From: Asterias rubens
Taxonomy: Eukaryota; Echinodermata; Asteroidea; Forcipulatida; Asteriidae
Length of the DNA stretch: 64,000 bases
Direction: 5' to 3'
Assembly (NCBI RefSeq): GCF_902459465.1
Contig: NC_047062.1
Coordinates: 4,156,501 to 4,220,500 of the forward strand
Shown here in pieces: positions 1 to 11,885 of the stretch. The notes under the pieces are model-generated. The model was not told the origin of the DNA. It searched no databases and saw only the letters and a program-made list of their open reading frames with translations. Numbering within the stretch: position 1 is the first letter of the stretch; every line of letters begins with the position of its first letter. The position numbers were made by a program, and so were the translations under genes.

Positions 1-524
1 AAACAGGTCCACCAAAATAGACGAACAAATATCGTCAAAATGTGTCCGCAGTGGACTTTGTATATTTTAAAGGAATACATGTTTTCACAAAGCTTCCTTT
101 TTTGTGTAGATTTATACACAAATTTGCTTAATTTGACAGGATGTGCTTCTTTTTAAAGGATTAACTTTTTTGAATCGATTTAGAAAAACAAAATTGTCCT
201 ATTGAAAAGCACTACGACAGTGGCAATTTCGTAGAGTGCAGAATACATGATGGTTTAATATCTTTACTGCTGATGGTGACAGCTAAACTGAAATGAAAAA
301 CAACTTTGCGTACTGGCTATGCGCCACAGGCGATAAGGTCATCCCATAGAGTTGGTGATCAATAGTCGGCAAAGCATAACGTTTAAAAGGAAGCACAGGG
401 CTAGGGTCAGGCATGCAAAACTGCCAAGTCTGTCGTCAGTCAGTCGGCCGGAACATGGTCGGAAGTTCACTGACTGCGGTTGCTGGGGGATGTAGAACGC
501 TAAAGGGCAAATAATCCGGTCAAC

Positions 525-815
525 ACATCGATCTCTCTTTTGCATCGATCGATCAGTCTTTTGCATCGATCGATCGGTCTCATCCATTGATCGATCTAGC
601 GCATCGATCGATTGGTAATTTTCATTGGAGGTGATCATTGTGTTCTTTATAGATCGATCATTGAAAAAGAGCGATTAATATAGAGCAAGATTGAAAAAAG
701 CGATCAACTGAACTAAAAAAAAAAAAAAAATCGGTTGAAAAGGAGCGATCGGTTGTAGACCCCTGTGAAGAAATAGGATCAGAAAAGAAGTTTTTATTCA
801 TCTTTATCGATCAAA
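525..815. repeat. GATCGATC-rich degenerate minisatellite
   Basis: Short motifs such as GCATCGATCGATC and AAAAGAGCGATC recur every 15-30 bases. An open frame here only spells the repeat (TDRSMQK). Similar GATCG-rich sequence forms the large foldback at 40207-41101. Confidence 0.7.
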
Positions 816-1106
816 AAAAGGTTTATATTGGAAAAGATATAGGCAAGAGACCGCATATCAAAATTGTTGTCTACCATCCAAATCACTTAATAGCCCTCTA
901 CTTGAGAGTGGGCTGTTCAAAAAGCGACTCATTTTCGAAGAGCCTGCCCGTTGGCAGTTTTTTTGTCGTGCCCCTTTCGAACAAAATGATATGGTGCCAA
1001 TATTGGTGACTGTAGTTTGTTCGTATTGCATGTAGGTCCAATACAACCATTTCAGCTTGGTATGCTTGAAGCGAACCATTTGTGGGTTAAAGTGCCAACC
1101 AATGGC

Positions 1107-1210
1107 ATGTCAGTCTTGACCATGTCGTTATACAGAGCACCGGACTCAAGCGCTGGTGTTTCTGATCAGCAGAGTGAGGTTCGAGTCCTTGTCATGACAC
1201 TTGTATCAAT
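1107..1210 (+). mobile_element. tRNA-headed SINE fragment
   Basis: It contains the shared head CTCAAGCGCTGGTGTTTCTG and the B-box-like GAGGTTCGAGTCCTTGTCAT, also found near 33384, 42805 and (reversed) 55427 and 11800. The body beyond the head is not clear. Confidence 0.65.
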
Positions 1211-1412
1211 GAGCAAGTTAAAAAGTCGAAGAGAATGTTTTCCACATTAGATGTCAGACGGTGTGCTTTTTGTGATGGTATCTATCAACCAACATACTTT
1301 GTATTTAAACATGGGATTCCAACCCAATCGAAACAACTTACACCCCACAGAAGGTTTGTTCAAAAGTTCTCTTGCGACAATTTATTTTTCTGTATATATT
1401 TTTTTATTATAG

Positions 1413-4400
1413 GGTTGGTTGGTTCCATCGCAAATGGCCTGACATTTTTAGTGACTCCTCTGACGGCACTGCTTCTACAGAGGTTAAGTTGTCGAGTTGT
1501 CATTCTTGCTGGCATGTTGCTCTACTGCGCAGGACTGTTTACGACGTCATTTGTAACCGAGTTCGGGTACATGTACCTCACGTTCGGCGTCCTTATGGGG
1601 ATCGGAGCCAACTTTAGCATCTACTCATCAAACTACCTGATACTCGTGTGGTTTCGAAATGCGAACCACGCACGAGCATTTGCCATGGCTGTTACAGGAT
1701 CATCTTGCGGTACGATTTAGTCAACTTTCCTTCGGGAGAAAGTGGACAATATTTGGATAATGTCAGTAACAGTTATTCAGTGACAGATAGCGTGACCACG
1801 TTTGTTGTGAGGGGGGGGGGCTTAAGAACCCCGATGCCATTTCACACGGGAAAATTTACAGGCAACTATAGTAGAGTTCATGGCAACCCCAAAGTTAAAG
1901 AAAACACTCCACTTGTTAATATCCACACAATTTTTCAGGGGACAGTAAGCTTATTGGGAGGTTTTAGACGCGAGCAAAAATGTGAACGTCAGAAAGTTGT
2001 GTCGTTTCTAGGTGACGTCACCACTTTGGGCTTATTTCATGCTCCCGTACGACGTCTATCGTACATGACGTGAGAAACGGTAACTTCACGTGAGATTTCT
2101 ACACAACAATTTTCTGACGACCACGTTCCCGTTTTTGCTGGCGTAACGTGCAGCTAAACCTCCCCTATGTCAGTAAAATGTCTTATGTTTCTACCGAAGT
2201 GTTCGTACATCCAAAACAAAGTACAAAATTCATGATTAAGTATGCCTTTGTTTTTTCAAAAGGCGTCTCTTAACACACCCTTTTCTGCTTAAGTGTTTCT
2301 GACCATAAAGTTTTTTTTATTGAATACAGCTGTTGACAATTGAAATGATGGTCTACACAAGTGCCTTCAGAAAAAAAAATACATTGGCAAAACTATCTTA
2401 ACATTATGCAATGGAAAACAAAATTAACAGTTCAATTTTGTTTATACAGTGTATACTTTTTCCTCCTTCTATTATAGGTATGTTGGCGGTTAGCCCCTTG
2501 CTGACGAATTTAATTATTTCTTACGGATGGCGAATCGCACTTCGTATAATTGCCGGTGGGCTGTTGGTGTCCGGTCTTGCCTCTGTGGCTTTTTTGAAAA
2601 ACCCACCTCTCGGAGACAACTCGACCGATACAAAATGCCCACCTGAGAAAACAGCACGGGGTTCCGGGGACGAAAAATCCCCTGAGACAACAACGTGGTT
2701 GAAACTAAATTCACTCAGTGAGGAATGTATAAACAATGGCAATACGAAGGATATGCACAGTAACTCTTTAAGATTAGAGGAGGAGGAGAGGGAGGGGGAG
2801 GAGGAGGAGGAGGAGAAACTGGATGACTTGCGGCCTGGAGTCAAAAGTGGCCTTGAGATGGTGAAGCATCTTGACCCTTGGGCATACTTCATAGCAACGA
2901 TACTGGCTTTGCTTGGCTGGACTTTCTTTATCATCAATTTTGTTAGTAGTTTTTGTTTTCTCTGCTTTTTAAAAATTAAAGATTAAATTTGTAGTCACTT
3001 TTATTTGCCCGAATATATACAAAGAATTCAGAAAGCTCATTTTGTTTATTGATACTCATGCGCTTTTGAGATTTATCACTCTACCCTCAATATTACTCGT
3101 TCTTATTTCTGAATTGGCAAATAGTTGGATACAAAGAAAACTCCCAAAATATGCGTAAAATAATGTTAGTTTTTTTTCTCGAAAGTGTGACCATAAAATT
3201 TAAACAAGTTGCAACAGGTTGATTGTGAAATTTAAATAGTTTGGTGAACTTTCAACAGGCTTATTGTGAAAATTCAACAGGTGCTGGTTGATGATGCAAT
3301 TTAAACAAATGTCAACAGGTTGGTGGTTTAACTTCAACATGTTGATATTGCAATTTCAAGCGGTAGGTAGCGAATTTTAAATCTGTTGACAGTGAAATAT
3401 CAATAGCTTTACGGGTGAAACTTTTACAGGTTAATGATGACATTTCAATAGTTGGTGGTATGCGGAGTTTCCAAACAATACAAATGACTTTTTAATATTA
3501 TCTTTAAAAAGAACTAAGTCTATTGATTTGGGTGAACGCACATGATGCTTTCTCTAAACAGAGCTTCACATTTCGTTCTCTTGAAACCAATTCAGTCTGA
3601 AAGAATTCGCTCTTCCAACAACTGTGCATCAACGTATTTACTGTTTCAAAACAAATCATTGATTATTTTGTCCAACAGGCAAGTTTTATGGAGCAACTTG
3701 GTATCACAAAAGATCAAGTGTCATGCGTCATCATGTTCTTTGCTGTTGGAGAAATTTGTGGTAAAATTATCGTGTCCGCAGTCGGCCACCGATTCCCAGT
3801 TGGGCTCCTGTACGCCCCTGCCGCTTCGTCGATCTGTGGAGCTATGGCACTCGGGGTTATGGCCGCCTGCCGGAGCTTTCCACAGATGATGGTTCTCTCT
3901 CTATGTGAGTTTGGGAGCGGGCTTGACAGTCAAAGGTTACGACCCAAGTGTTCCGACACCCCTATGTTCCGACACCCCTATGTTCTGACACGCATCCGAC
4001 ACGCCTATGTTCCCACACCCCTATGTTCCCACACCCTGTTCCTTATACACCCCTCACATCAGCTGTGCCGACACCCCCAATATGTTCCGACACCCCTATG
4101 TTCCGACACCCCTATGTTCTGACACGCATCCGACACGCCTATGTTCCCACACCCCTATGTTCCGACACCCTGTTCCTTATACACCCCTCACATCAGCTGT
4201 GCCGACACCCCTATGTTCCGACATCCATGTACCGACATGCCTTTGTTAAACAAACCAATGTAACCTGTTGGCAATTTTTATTTTAAATTTGATAAGTGTT
4301 ATTTTAACACCCAGTGTAAATTTAGATGTTTTTTATATAATTGTGACAACACTGATGATGTCAATTTAACAACACCTTGTGGCCATGTATATCGTCAAAA

Positions 4401-5263
4401 AATAATTAGTTAAAATTTTGCATGCGGAGTCATAAAACTGACCATTATCAAGTGATTGCATTCATAAAAATTGCATAATTTAAGACGTCTGTTGTATTTA
4501 TTCATGCTATCCTAAGGAAGCTCTTATTTCTAAACGAGATTTCTTGGATTTCCCCCATTTGAATTCGATATCTAGTTTCAGGATTGTTCAGATCGGGACT
4601 CTTTGGGGCGACCGCCTCGGTTTCAGCCACGCTGTTCCGCGAGTACAGTACCGGAGCAACTTCCGCAATAGGTTTCTTTCCTTATGGCATTGGGATTGTA
4701 CTCAGTGCACCACTTTCAGGTAAAGAATCTGTCAAATATATAGTTTCTATATGCCGTTCAATTCTCATTTAGGTTTTTTCATACTTTTTTATTGTCATAA
4801 ACCAGATAGTTCTTCTGTCTGCCTTTCCGTTTTTTTTTTATTTGTATTGTCCTAAGTATGTACCTTTAGTTTTTGTATTTTTAAAAGTAAAGACAAGCCT
4901 TCTACAAGATTTTTAAAAGGCCTCCACGCGCTTTCCCGCTAGCCTTTTATTCATATCTTGTCTTTTATTATTATAATGCATTACAATGTAGTTCTGTAAT
5001 TAATCGTGGAAATGTGTTATAGTGGAAATAATGTGAATTGAGTAGCAACTTACTTTTCTCCATTCATTCTAGGTGGTTTGTACGACGTGACGGGCAGTTA
5101 CACGCTTTGTTTGGTCATCATAGCCGCCATCTTTCTTTGCTCCTCGGTATGTTTTGCATTCGTCCCTGTACGGAGACGCAAATGGCCGGCCTGTTCATTC
5201 TTTCCGAGGTGCTGTTGTTCTTCGGCAGTGGACGAAACAAAACCAAACAACAACGAAGTTTAG
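1413..5263 (+). CDS. SLC16-type monocarboxylate transporter-like MFS protein, 5' partial
   Basis: Five coding exons join in phase: 1413-1709, 2478-2941, 3679-3904, 4576-4719 and 5073-5263 (stop). The product is a plasma-membrane major-facilitator carrier; SLC16 members move lactate, pyruvate or other small acids and aromatic compounds. Seen: hydrophobic helices, the conserved SLC16 stretch FGVLMGIGANFSIYSSNYL, the TM5-region motif WFRNANHARAFAMAVTGSSCGG across the first junction, a long charged Glu-rich cytoplasmic loop (about 2640-2860, encoded partly by GAG/GAGG repeats), and GGLYDVTGSYTLCL before the last helix, typical of SLC16 TM11-12. The N-terminal exon with the family DGGWGW signature is not found in 1-1412, so the gene starts to the left or uses an exon I cannot see. 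The tail is short, with a CCC run followed by SSAVDETKPNNNEV. Substrate cannot be told. Confidence 0.92.
3200..3465. repeat. degenerate intronic repeat (CAACAGGTTGxTxGTGAAATTT)
   Basis: Roughly eight to ten loose copies of a ~25-30 bp unit related to TTCAACAGGTTGGTGGTGAA lie in the intron between the second and third SLC16-like exons. Confidence 0.6.
3946..4245. repeat. 16-bp minisatellite with a ~134-bp higher-order unit
   Basis: The basic unit is CCGACACCCCTATGTT. A longer block including GTTCTGACACGCATCCGACA and CCCTCACATCAGCTGTGCCG recurs 134 bases later. It lies in the intron just after exon 3679-3904. Overlapping open frames (PYVPTPLCSDT) are repeat translations, not genes. Confidence 0.9.
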
Positions 5264-5525
5264 GGTTTGTTTTAAACGGGGCAGATTTGAATTTCAATTG
5301 ACATTGTGATCGTTCTGCTATATTGCTTCACTCGCATGCGTATACGTGCAGCATAATGTCCAAAGTTTTCGCCTTTTTATTTATTTTTTTTAAACCTTCG
5401 TAAATTTTACCACAGCTGCCAAATGATACCTCAGGGATTAATGACAAGATCATCTGTTATTATATCCATACAGTGAACCCTTTCTGTATAGCTGTATTTT
5501 ATTCACGTATTTTGTAAACTTCAAA

Positions 5526-5877
5526 TTAAAGGGTTTATGTACTTTTTCCTAACAAAAAACACAATGTCCACAGATTTACATTAAACTTACACAGTTTGAA
5601 GATTATGATAGTAGAAAGCGTACCTTGAAATTTTACTTACTGAGGTGCTGTAGTTTTTGAGAAATAAGTAAAAGTAATAATTTTCGTCTATGTTTTAGCA
5701 TGTAAAAACGTATTTACCAGTTATGCTATGGTTTTTGTATAATATCATAACTGGTTAAGGGGATTTTACATGCTAAAATAATTTTGGTCTCATTCCACTA
5801 TCATTATCTTCAAACCTTGTAAGTTTATTGTAAATCTGATTTAAATTAAATTTTGAAAAAGTAACCGAATTCTTTAA
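5526..5877. mobile_element. TTAA-flanked MITE, GTACTTTTTC-end subfamily
   Basis: The left end TTAAAGGGTTTATGTACTTTTTC mirrors the right end (reverse complement TTAAAGAATTCGGTTACTTTTTC). TTAA is at both edges (5526-5529, 5874-5877). The interior folds back around GCATGTAAAA / TTTTACATGC. Confidence 0.75.
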
Positions 5878-6096
5878 GGCGAGATGTTCTTTCGTCGGTG
5901 CTCATGAAATGTTTGGAACTTGCAAGGAATGCCCTTTGTTTTAAATGATCGAGTAGAGAAGTAGTATACATGTAAAAGCCTATACCTCTTCGAAATCTTC
6001 ATTCAAGTTAGTTCTCGTGCACATGTGATTTCGTTTTTGTCATTCAGATTCGTTTGTACGCAGAGTGTATACTGTTCGAAACGTCGAGAACACACC

Positions 6097-6112
6097 GGCT
6101 CTTTTCAGAGCC
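6097..6112 (+). other. histone-mRNA-like 3' stem-loop
   Basis: GGCTCTTTTCAGAGCC has the six-pair stem and TTTC loop of the replication-dependent histone 3' end. No histone reading frame is seen near it, and no clear downstream purine-rich element. Confidence 0.6.
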
Positions 6113-6169
6113 AACTATCCCTCAAAAGGGATATTATCCATGGTTGTACCAGCAAGTTTACTATTCAGT

Positions 6170-6425
6170 ATTTATAGTTACTTTTGTTAATTTATACTTG
6201 ATGGCAGTGAATGGTTGACTAGCTCGGGCCTTAAGCATACGAATCTTGCGGCCCGATATAATTGAATGATCTCATTGAATTGAATTGAATTACCTCATTT
6301 TGACTGCAGGGGATGCTGAACTGGTGAAATCAATCACTCCATTTGACTGTATTCATTTTCAAACGAAACTGAATTAAATAAATATTCTGTATCCCCGATG
6401 CAAACTTAACATCTATTATGAAACT
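6170..6425 (+). mobile_element. retroelement 3' ends with GAATT repeats and a SINE tail
   Basis: The region holds TTGAATTGAATTGAATT at about 6275, then TATCCCCGATGCAAACTTAACATCTATTA at 6390-6420. The latter matches the tail of the SINE pair at 47247-47690. Confidence 0.5.
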
Positions 6426-7259
6426 GAATTAGCCGAGTATGAGTGGATTTTTGGTGAAATTGACTGGGAAACCTGTAGTATACACGCAGTTTGTGTTGTA
6501 TGTTTTTTTTGTTTTTTTTGCCTGTTTCTATATTTTAATTGTTCTTTGTTGGCGATGATAATGTAAAACGGCATATGAGCTGACCTACTGTGTGAATAAT
6601 AATTATGTTTAAACAAATAAATAATAAACTATATAGACATTATGTGTTTGTGCACAAACACAAAGCTGTTCTCAGATTATATTTGGTCCGATTTCAAATC
6701 CGTTGTGTAACTCTTGAGTTATAGCTCCACTGCCGGCTGACCTGGAAGTAAATGTCAACATGGGGTCACGGTTACCTAAGGCTAATCTCCGATGCACAAA
6801 GATTATATCTGAAAAGAGGTTTTAACAAAGAAATACGTGAAAGAATAATGAGCCTGATGGTATTACCGGCATGTTAAGAAACATAATACATTTAATTTTT
6901 TATTTATTTTTATCGAGCTAAAATGTATACCTCAACTATTATGTTATTGACTTTTACATAGAATTTATTAAATTTTGTTTCAATTCATTTATTCATTATT
7001 GCTGTATTCTTAATTTATTTCTTGTTATATCATGGACAACTGCACTTTATTGTTGTGTACCTTTTTATATTACAAGCAGTTTAATTTAAATTTAATTTAT
7101 TTTATGTTTGCATTTTTATTGTATTAATCAATTTTAATTTTATCCTGATACGATGGCGACACTCCCCGTCGCATACGTTAAAAAAACTATACAGAATTGT
7201 TTTTGGTGTGTGCTAACGAAAAGTTGCTGGCAGTGACACACAGCAAACATAATATCTGT

Positions 7260-7960
7260 AATTAGCGCGATACTAGCGAGTACCGTATTTGGTGTTGTAT
7301 TGGCCCACTTCTGGTTGAGTGCTGGCTCATTTACATTTTGCACATTGGCAATTAAATCGCCCCATCCAGTACAGTTGCCATAACTCAGACAGGCACAATC
7401 ACGTTCATGCCGATGCTGGCACTTCTGTATTGGGCCATTATAGGGTGCGTTCGTTTAGCTCCCCTGGGTCGACCCGGTGCATGGCGGGTTTTTTTTACCA
7501 GGACGAACGTGGGTAATTATCTGCACACACTTGTCCTGTGAAAAAAAACCGCCACACACCGGGGTAGACCCAGGGAAGCTAAACGAACGCACCCATAGTA
7601 TGTCACCATTGGCCCCAAATTGGCCAGACATGGCCCACTGTGGCAGATGGTTGGCCAATACTCTTTTGCGCAAAGGTATAAGTCAGCACCCATTACAGAC
7701 CCATCAATACGCTCGTGCTGATGCTGGCACTTCTGTATTGGGTCATTATAGCATGCCACTATTTGGCCCAGGTTGGCCAGCTGCATGGGCAGATAATGCT
7801 CACAGCTAGCTGGCGGAAGGTTTGCCCAAATTACACAGTTATGCAGTTCCCATAACTCGCCCAGTACAGGGCCAATAAGTTACGTTCAAGTTGATGTTGA
7901 CACTTCTGTATCGGGCCGACACAGTGTACCACTATTGGCCCGTTACTGGCCAGATCATGT
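7260..7960. repeat. dispersed subrepeats with GGCACTTCTGTATTGGGCC
   Basis: GATGCTGGCACTTCTGTATTGGG occurs at about 7411 and 7722 and a decayed form at 7890. Each is followed by CCATTATAG- or CGACACAG-like sequence, and many TTGGCC blocks are present. This looks like an old repeat with internal duplication, host of the 7443-7594 foldback. Confidence 0.55.
7443..7594. mobile_element. 152-bp foldback MITE (GGGTGCGTTCGTTTAGCT ends)
   Basis: The ends GGGTGCGTTCGTTTAGCTCC and its inverted partner (GAAGCTAAACGAACGCACCC) extend inward through GGGTCGACCCGG / CCGGGGTAGACCC. The flanks share a 3-base ATA repeat, weakly in line with a PIF/Harbinger-type insertion. It interrupts a repeat with GCTGGCACTTCTGTATTGGG. 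Confidence 0.85.
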
Positions 7961-8770
7961 TCAGTGTGTAACTAATACGTTAACTAATAAAATCTACTAC
8001 TAATTTCACACGTGCTTCCATAACTAGAGATAAACACACAATACAAATAGCCAACTACCAGAAAGCTACTGAAAACAGTAAGGGACCTATTGGCCACGAA
8101 AAGATTTTCTGTACCATTTTACTGAAGTGGTGTGCAGCTAAAGAGTTGGTAACTGTTCCTCGCAAACTGCAAAGGACATTACATTTTTTTTTTGTAAGTC
8201 AGGCTCAGAAGTTTAGCCAAATAAATTAAACATTATACATTGACTCTTATTACTTTGCTTGGGCTTCGCCCTCTTTATCATCAAGCGGGCCCGAAACCAT
8301 GGGCATCAATCGGGTCGAGGGGTGGGGGGGGGGGGCGCCCACCCCAACTTTTGTTAGGGTGGGGACACAATATAAAATGTCCCCCATTTGTTTGACCAAC
8401 TCATATGCACCTGAACTGTGTCCCGCCATGGGCATCAATCCTGGGGGAAACTGATGACACCACTTTCTGAAGGGTGGATGACACTATATCAAATGCCCCC
8501 CCCCCCCCCTCCTTGGCATACGTTTGTACCACAGAGCATCTAAAAAAACAAAATTCCGGGCCCTATAGCGGTGCCGGACCCACGCCGCCAAGGCTTCTCA
8601 CTCGCATGCTCACCCTTTGACAGATTTGCACTCTTCCAAAATGTGAAGACGCTGTTAACCCAAAAGGTTCTACTGCGGCTCATATTTTAAAGGCTTTGCG
8701 TTCTTTTTCATTCACTATGCCTGTTGTTGGCCTAAGGTTGCGACACAGTATATAACATTTTCCCGGGCGC

Positions 8771-9400
8771 GAGTACTACACGGCCCGTTTTCATGGGGTC
8801 CTAAAGCAGGCCCGGACCCCACGCCGCAAAAGAACCCGTTAATTTCTTGTGTGGATCCATCCTTGACGATGATGGTGATGGTTGGATGAAACCCCGTCTG
8901 AGCAAGGGGCACATCACCCCTCGGACGTCCCTAGATTCCACCAGAGAGTACTACACGGCCCGTTTTCACGGGGCTCTAAAGCTGGCCCGGACCCCACGCC
9001 GCAAAAGAACCCGTTAATTTCTTGTCTGGATCCACCCTTGACGATGATGGTGATGGTTGGATGAAACCCTGTCTGAGCAAGGGGCCGGGCCACATCACCC
9101 CTCGGACGTCCCTAGATTCCACCAGAGAGTACTACACGGCCCGTTTTCACAGGGCCCTAAAGCAGACCCGGACCCCAAAGAACCCGTTAATTTCTTGCCT
9201 GGATCCATCTTTGACGATGATGGTGATGGTTGGATGAAACCCCGTCTGAGCAAGGGGCACATCACCCCTCAGACGGACGTCCCTAGATTGCACCAGCGTA
9301 GTTATACGGCCTAAAATTTTCACGGGGCACGAAAAGCGGACCCGACCCCACGCCGTACAAGACGGATTGACGACTATGCCCGACATGACTCCAGGGCCCA
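8771..9400. repeat. tandem satellite, unit about 175-181 bp, about 3.5 copies
   Basis: GAGTACTACACGGCCCGTTT starts at 8771, 8946 and 9127, with a decayed copy near 9296. Each unit carries GGACCCCACGCCG, AACCCGTTAATTTCTTG, GACGATGATGGTGATGGTTG and CATCACCCCTCGGACGTCCC. Open frames here follow the repeat. Confidence 0.92.
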
Positions 9401-9627
9401 ATGTCATTGAGCTGCTAAGCACAAAAGTTTGCTTAGCATGGTTTTTTCCTTGATAAAAACAAGATTACCAAACCATTTCCACGTGATTTTCAGGATAAGC
9501 AAACAAAAGCTGATTATCAGACAAGCACTATGCAGCAACAACTTGAAATTTGGTTGGTAATCCTATCAAGGAAGAAATTTCATGCTAAGCAATTTTTTGT
9601 GCTTAGCAGCTCAATGAAATTGGGCCA
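9394..9627. mobile_element. foldback MITE, GGGCCCAATTTCAT family, copy 1
   Basis: The inverted ends GGGCCCAATGTCATTGAGCT / GAGCTGCTAAGC extend inward through GATTACCAA. The same element recurs at 23543 and 50269. Confidence 0.88.
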
Positions 9628-9772
9628 TTATGTCCTCCACATATCCTTGGTGTATCGCCACAAGGAAAATCCTTTCAAGAACAGAGCTTGCATCGCGCAA
9701 TTGGAAACCATCGAAAACGAAAGCAAAATCATTTGTTACCTGTTGTATGTCCTCAATGTTTCTTGGATGCAA

Positions 9773-10163
9773 TTAAAGGCAGTGGACACTATTGGTAAAT
9801 TACTCAAAATTATTATTAGCATAAAACCTTACTTGGTAACGAGTAATGGGGGGGTTGTTGGAGTATAAAACATTGTGAGAAACGGCTCACTCTGAAGTGA
9901 CGTAGTTTTCGAGAAAGAGGTAATTTTCCGCGAATTTGATTTCGAGACCTCAGATTTATAATTTGAGGTCTCGAAATCAAGCATTTTAAACCACACAACT
10001 TCGTGTTACATACAAGGTGTTTGTTTCTTTCATTATTATCTCGCAACTTCGATGACCAAATTGAGCTCAAATTTTCACAGGTTTGTTATTTTGTGCATAT
10101 GTTGAGATACACCAAGTGAGAAGACTGATCTTTGACAATTACCAATAGTGTCCAGGTCTTTAA
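9773..10163 (+). mobile_element. TTAA MITE (GGCAGTGGACACTATTGG family), copy 1
   Basis: The left end is TTAAAGGCAGTGGACACTAT, and the right end is the inverted form ending ATAGTGTCCAGGTCTTTAA. The interior carries the hallmark inverted block GAGACCTCAGATTT / AAATTTGAGGTCTCG. TTAA flanks point to a piggyBac- or Kolobok-type mover. Confidence 0.9.
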
Positions 10164-10837
10164 AAGATTGCTACGACACGTTATGTTATCGTAAACTTTT
10201 AGGAGATAAATGCCTATTTTGCCTAGCAACAACGGCTATCGGGCTACCACAAAATGTTAAAAGGAATCCTGAACTTTGATTGTCCAATTATTTTATACGA
10301 TTGGTTTTCAAGAGGCTGAAAATTTCAACATTGTTAGTATTTCCCATTCTCAATAAACTTTATCATTTTGACGAAGCAGTTTTTGTTAAATTAATCGTCG
10401 CACAATGTTGCATTGGATCGAAAGCTAGCTAGAGACAAAGATCGTATAGCGCCGCGATCTTTGCTAGAGACCAATGAATGAGTATAGCGCCCTCCTTCGT
10501 CTGCTATACGCTCAAATGCACGATGGCCAAGTTGGAAAGTTGATCGAGTGATCGTGAGCAGAGGGGAGAACCTCAGTTTTTGGTTCAAAATTGATAATAG
10601 AGAATGTAAGTTTTGAACCCCGATCTTTACATAACATTGTCTTTCAAACAGCTAGCAAGGTAGGTTGCTCTTGGATCCCTCAACATAATGGAGTTTACTT
10701 TTATATGACTTGTCCAAATTCCGGACAGCCATTCAGTCGCTGGCTCATCAGTTCATCAACGGACTACCCCCCCCCCCCCCCCACACACACTTTTTGTTTG
10801 TTCAGAACCTCCATATTCAACGTCGTAAACTTTGGAG

Positions 10838-11295
10838 AAGTTTCCGCATGGCACCATCACTTTTTCAATCGATATGAAATAATATATTTTATTAGGATAA
10901 CTTTCCGTATGGCGCCACCACTTTTTCACTCATTTTTAGAAAAAGGGATATCTCATTGAGCTTTGAGGTAAATTAGATACTATATTATTTCATATCGAAT
11001 GAAAAAGTGGTGGCGCCATACTTGGAAAAGTTTCCGTATGGCGCCACCACTTTTTCATTCGAAATAAAATAATATAGTATCTAATTTACCTGATTGATAT
11101 ATCCCTTTTTGTAAAAATGAGTGAAAAAGTGGTGGCGCCATACGGAAAGTTATCCCCATACTTTTCCTTTTATTATAGTATCTAATTTCGGTAATTTACC
11201 TCAATGAGATATCCCTTTTTAGTTTTATTTTTAAGTTTTTGTGTGTAAAAATGAGTAAAAAAGTGGTGGCGCAATACGGGAAGTTATCCAAAATA
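10838..11295. repeat. array of inverted GTATGGCGCCACCACTTTTT units
   Basis: About six copies alternate in orientation: CCGCATGGCACCATCACTTT (10846), CCGTATGGCGCCACCACTTT (10904, 11034) and inverted GAAAAAGTGGTGGCGCCATA (10999, 11121, 11255). AT-rich spacers such as AAATTAGATACTATATTATT are also inverted. This looks like several foldback elements stacked or nested. Confidence 0.85.
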
Positions 11296-11504
11296 AAAGG
11301 GTGAGAGAACAATTCCGACTCCTGTACCATAAAAAAGACAGAACACACGGAAGCAGTCCAGCTCCAGTGGCAGTGAGTTAGCTTTCTAAATCTAATTCTA
11401 TTAGAATCTAAACATTTGTGTTGCCATCATGATCATGACCATGCACATGCCAGTGCCACCACATCATCACTTTTCATGCATCAATCATCTTCATAGCTTA
11501 GTTG

Positions 11505-11885
11505 TGATCAATAATAATAATAATAATAATAATAATAACCCATTTTTATATAGTGCTTTTCACACCCGGAGGGCGTCCCAAAGCGCTTCACATTATTACC
11601 CCTGGTCACTGGGCCTTAATTCACTCCTTAAACCATCTCAGCTCCCTGGTGGGGAGTATGCAGCCTGTGCAACATTAATATGCGCTACTCGGCTAAATCA
11701 ATCACGAGAACCATCTCTGCCCTCTCAGGTACCCATTTACCCCTGGGTGGAGAGAAGCAATTATAGTTCAGTGTCTTGCTCCGGGACACAAGTGTAACGA
11801 CCGGGATTCGAACCCACACTCTGCTGAACAGAAGCATCAGAGCTTGAGTTCGGTGCTCTTGTCCGTTTGGCCACGACACCCCTAC
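11505..11885 (-). mobile_element. tRNA-headed SINE with (ATT)n tail, copy 1
   Basis: On the minus strand it runs head GTGTCGTGGCCAAACGGACA, a B-box-like GGTTCGAATCCCGGTCGTTA, a body with GCGCTTTGGGACGCC, and an ATT-repeat tail (AAT run at 11511-11536). Copies 2 and 3 are at 33885 and 34868. Confidence 0.88.

Noticed and set aside
1-70. Possible tail of the missing SLC16 N-terminal exon
   Set aside because: No frame gives the expected motif followed by a donor in the needed phase.
339-638. Minus-strand frame MITSNENYQSIDALDRSMDE
   Set aside because: It runs through the GATC-rich repeat and has no domain or splice context.
3948-4286. Open frames rich in PYVPTPLCSD
   Set aside because: They are translations of the 16-bp minisatellite, open in several frames at once.
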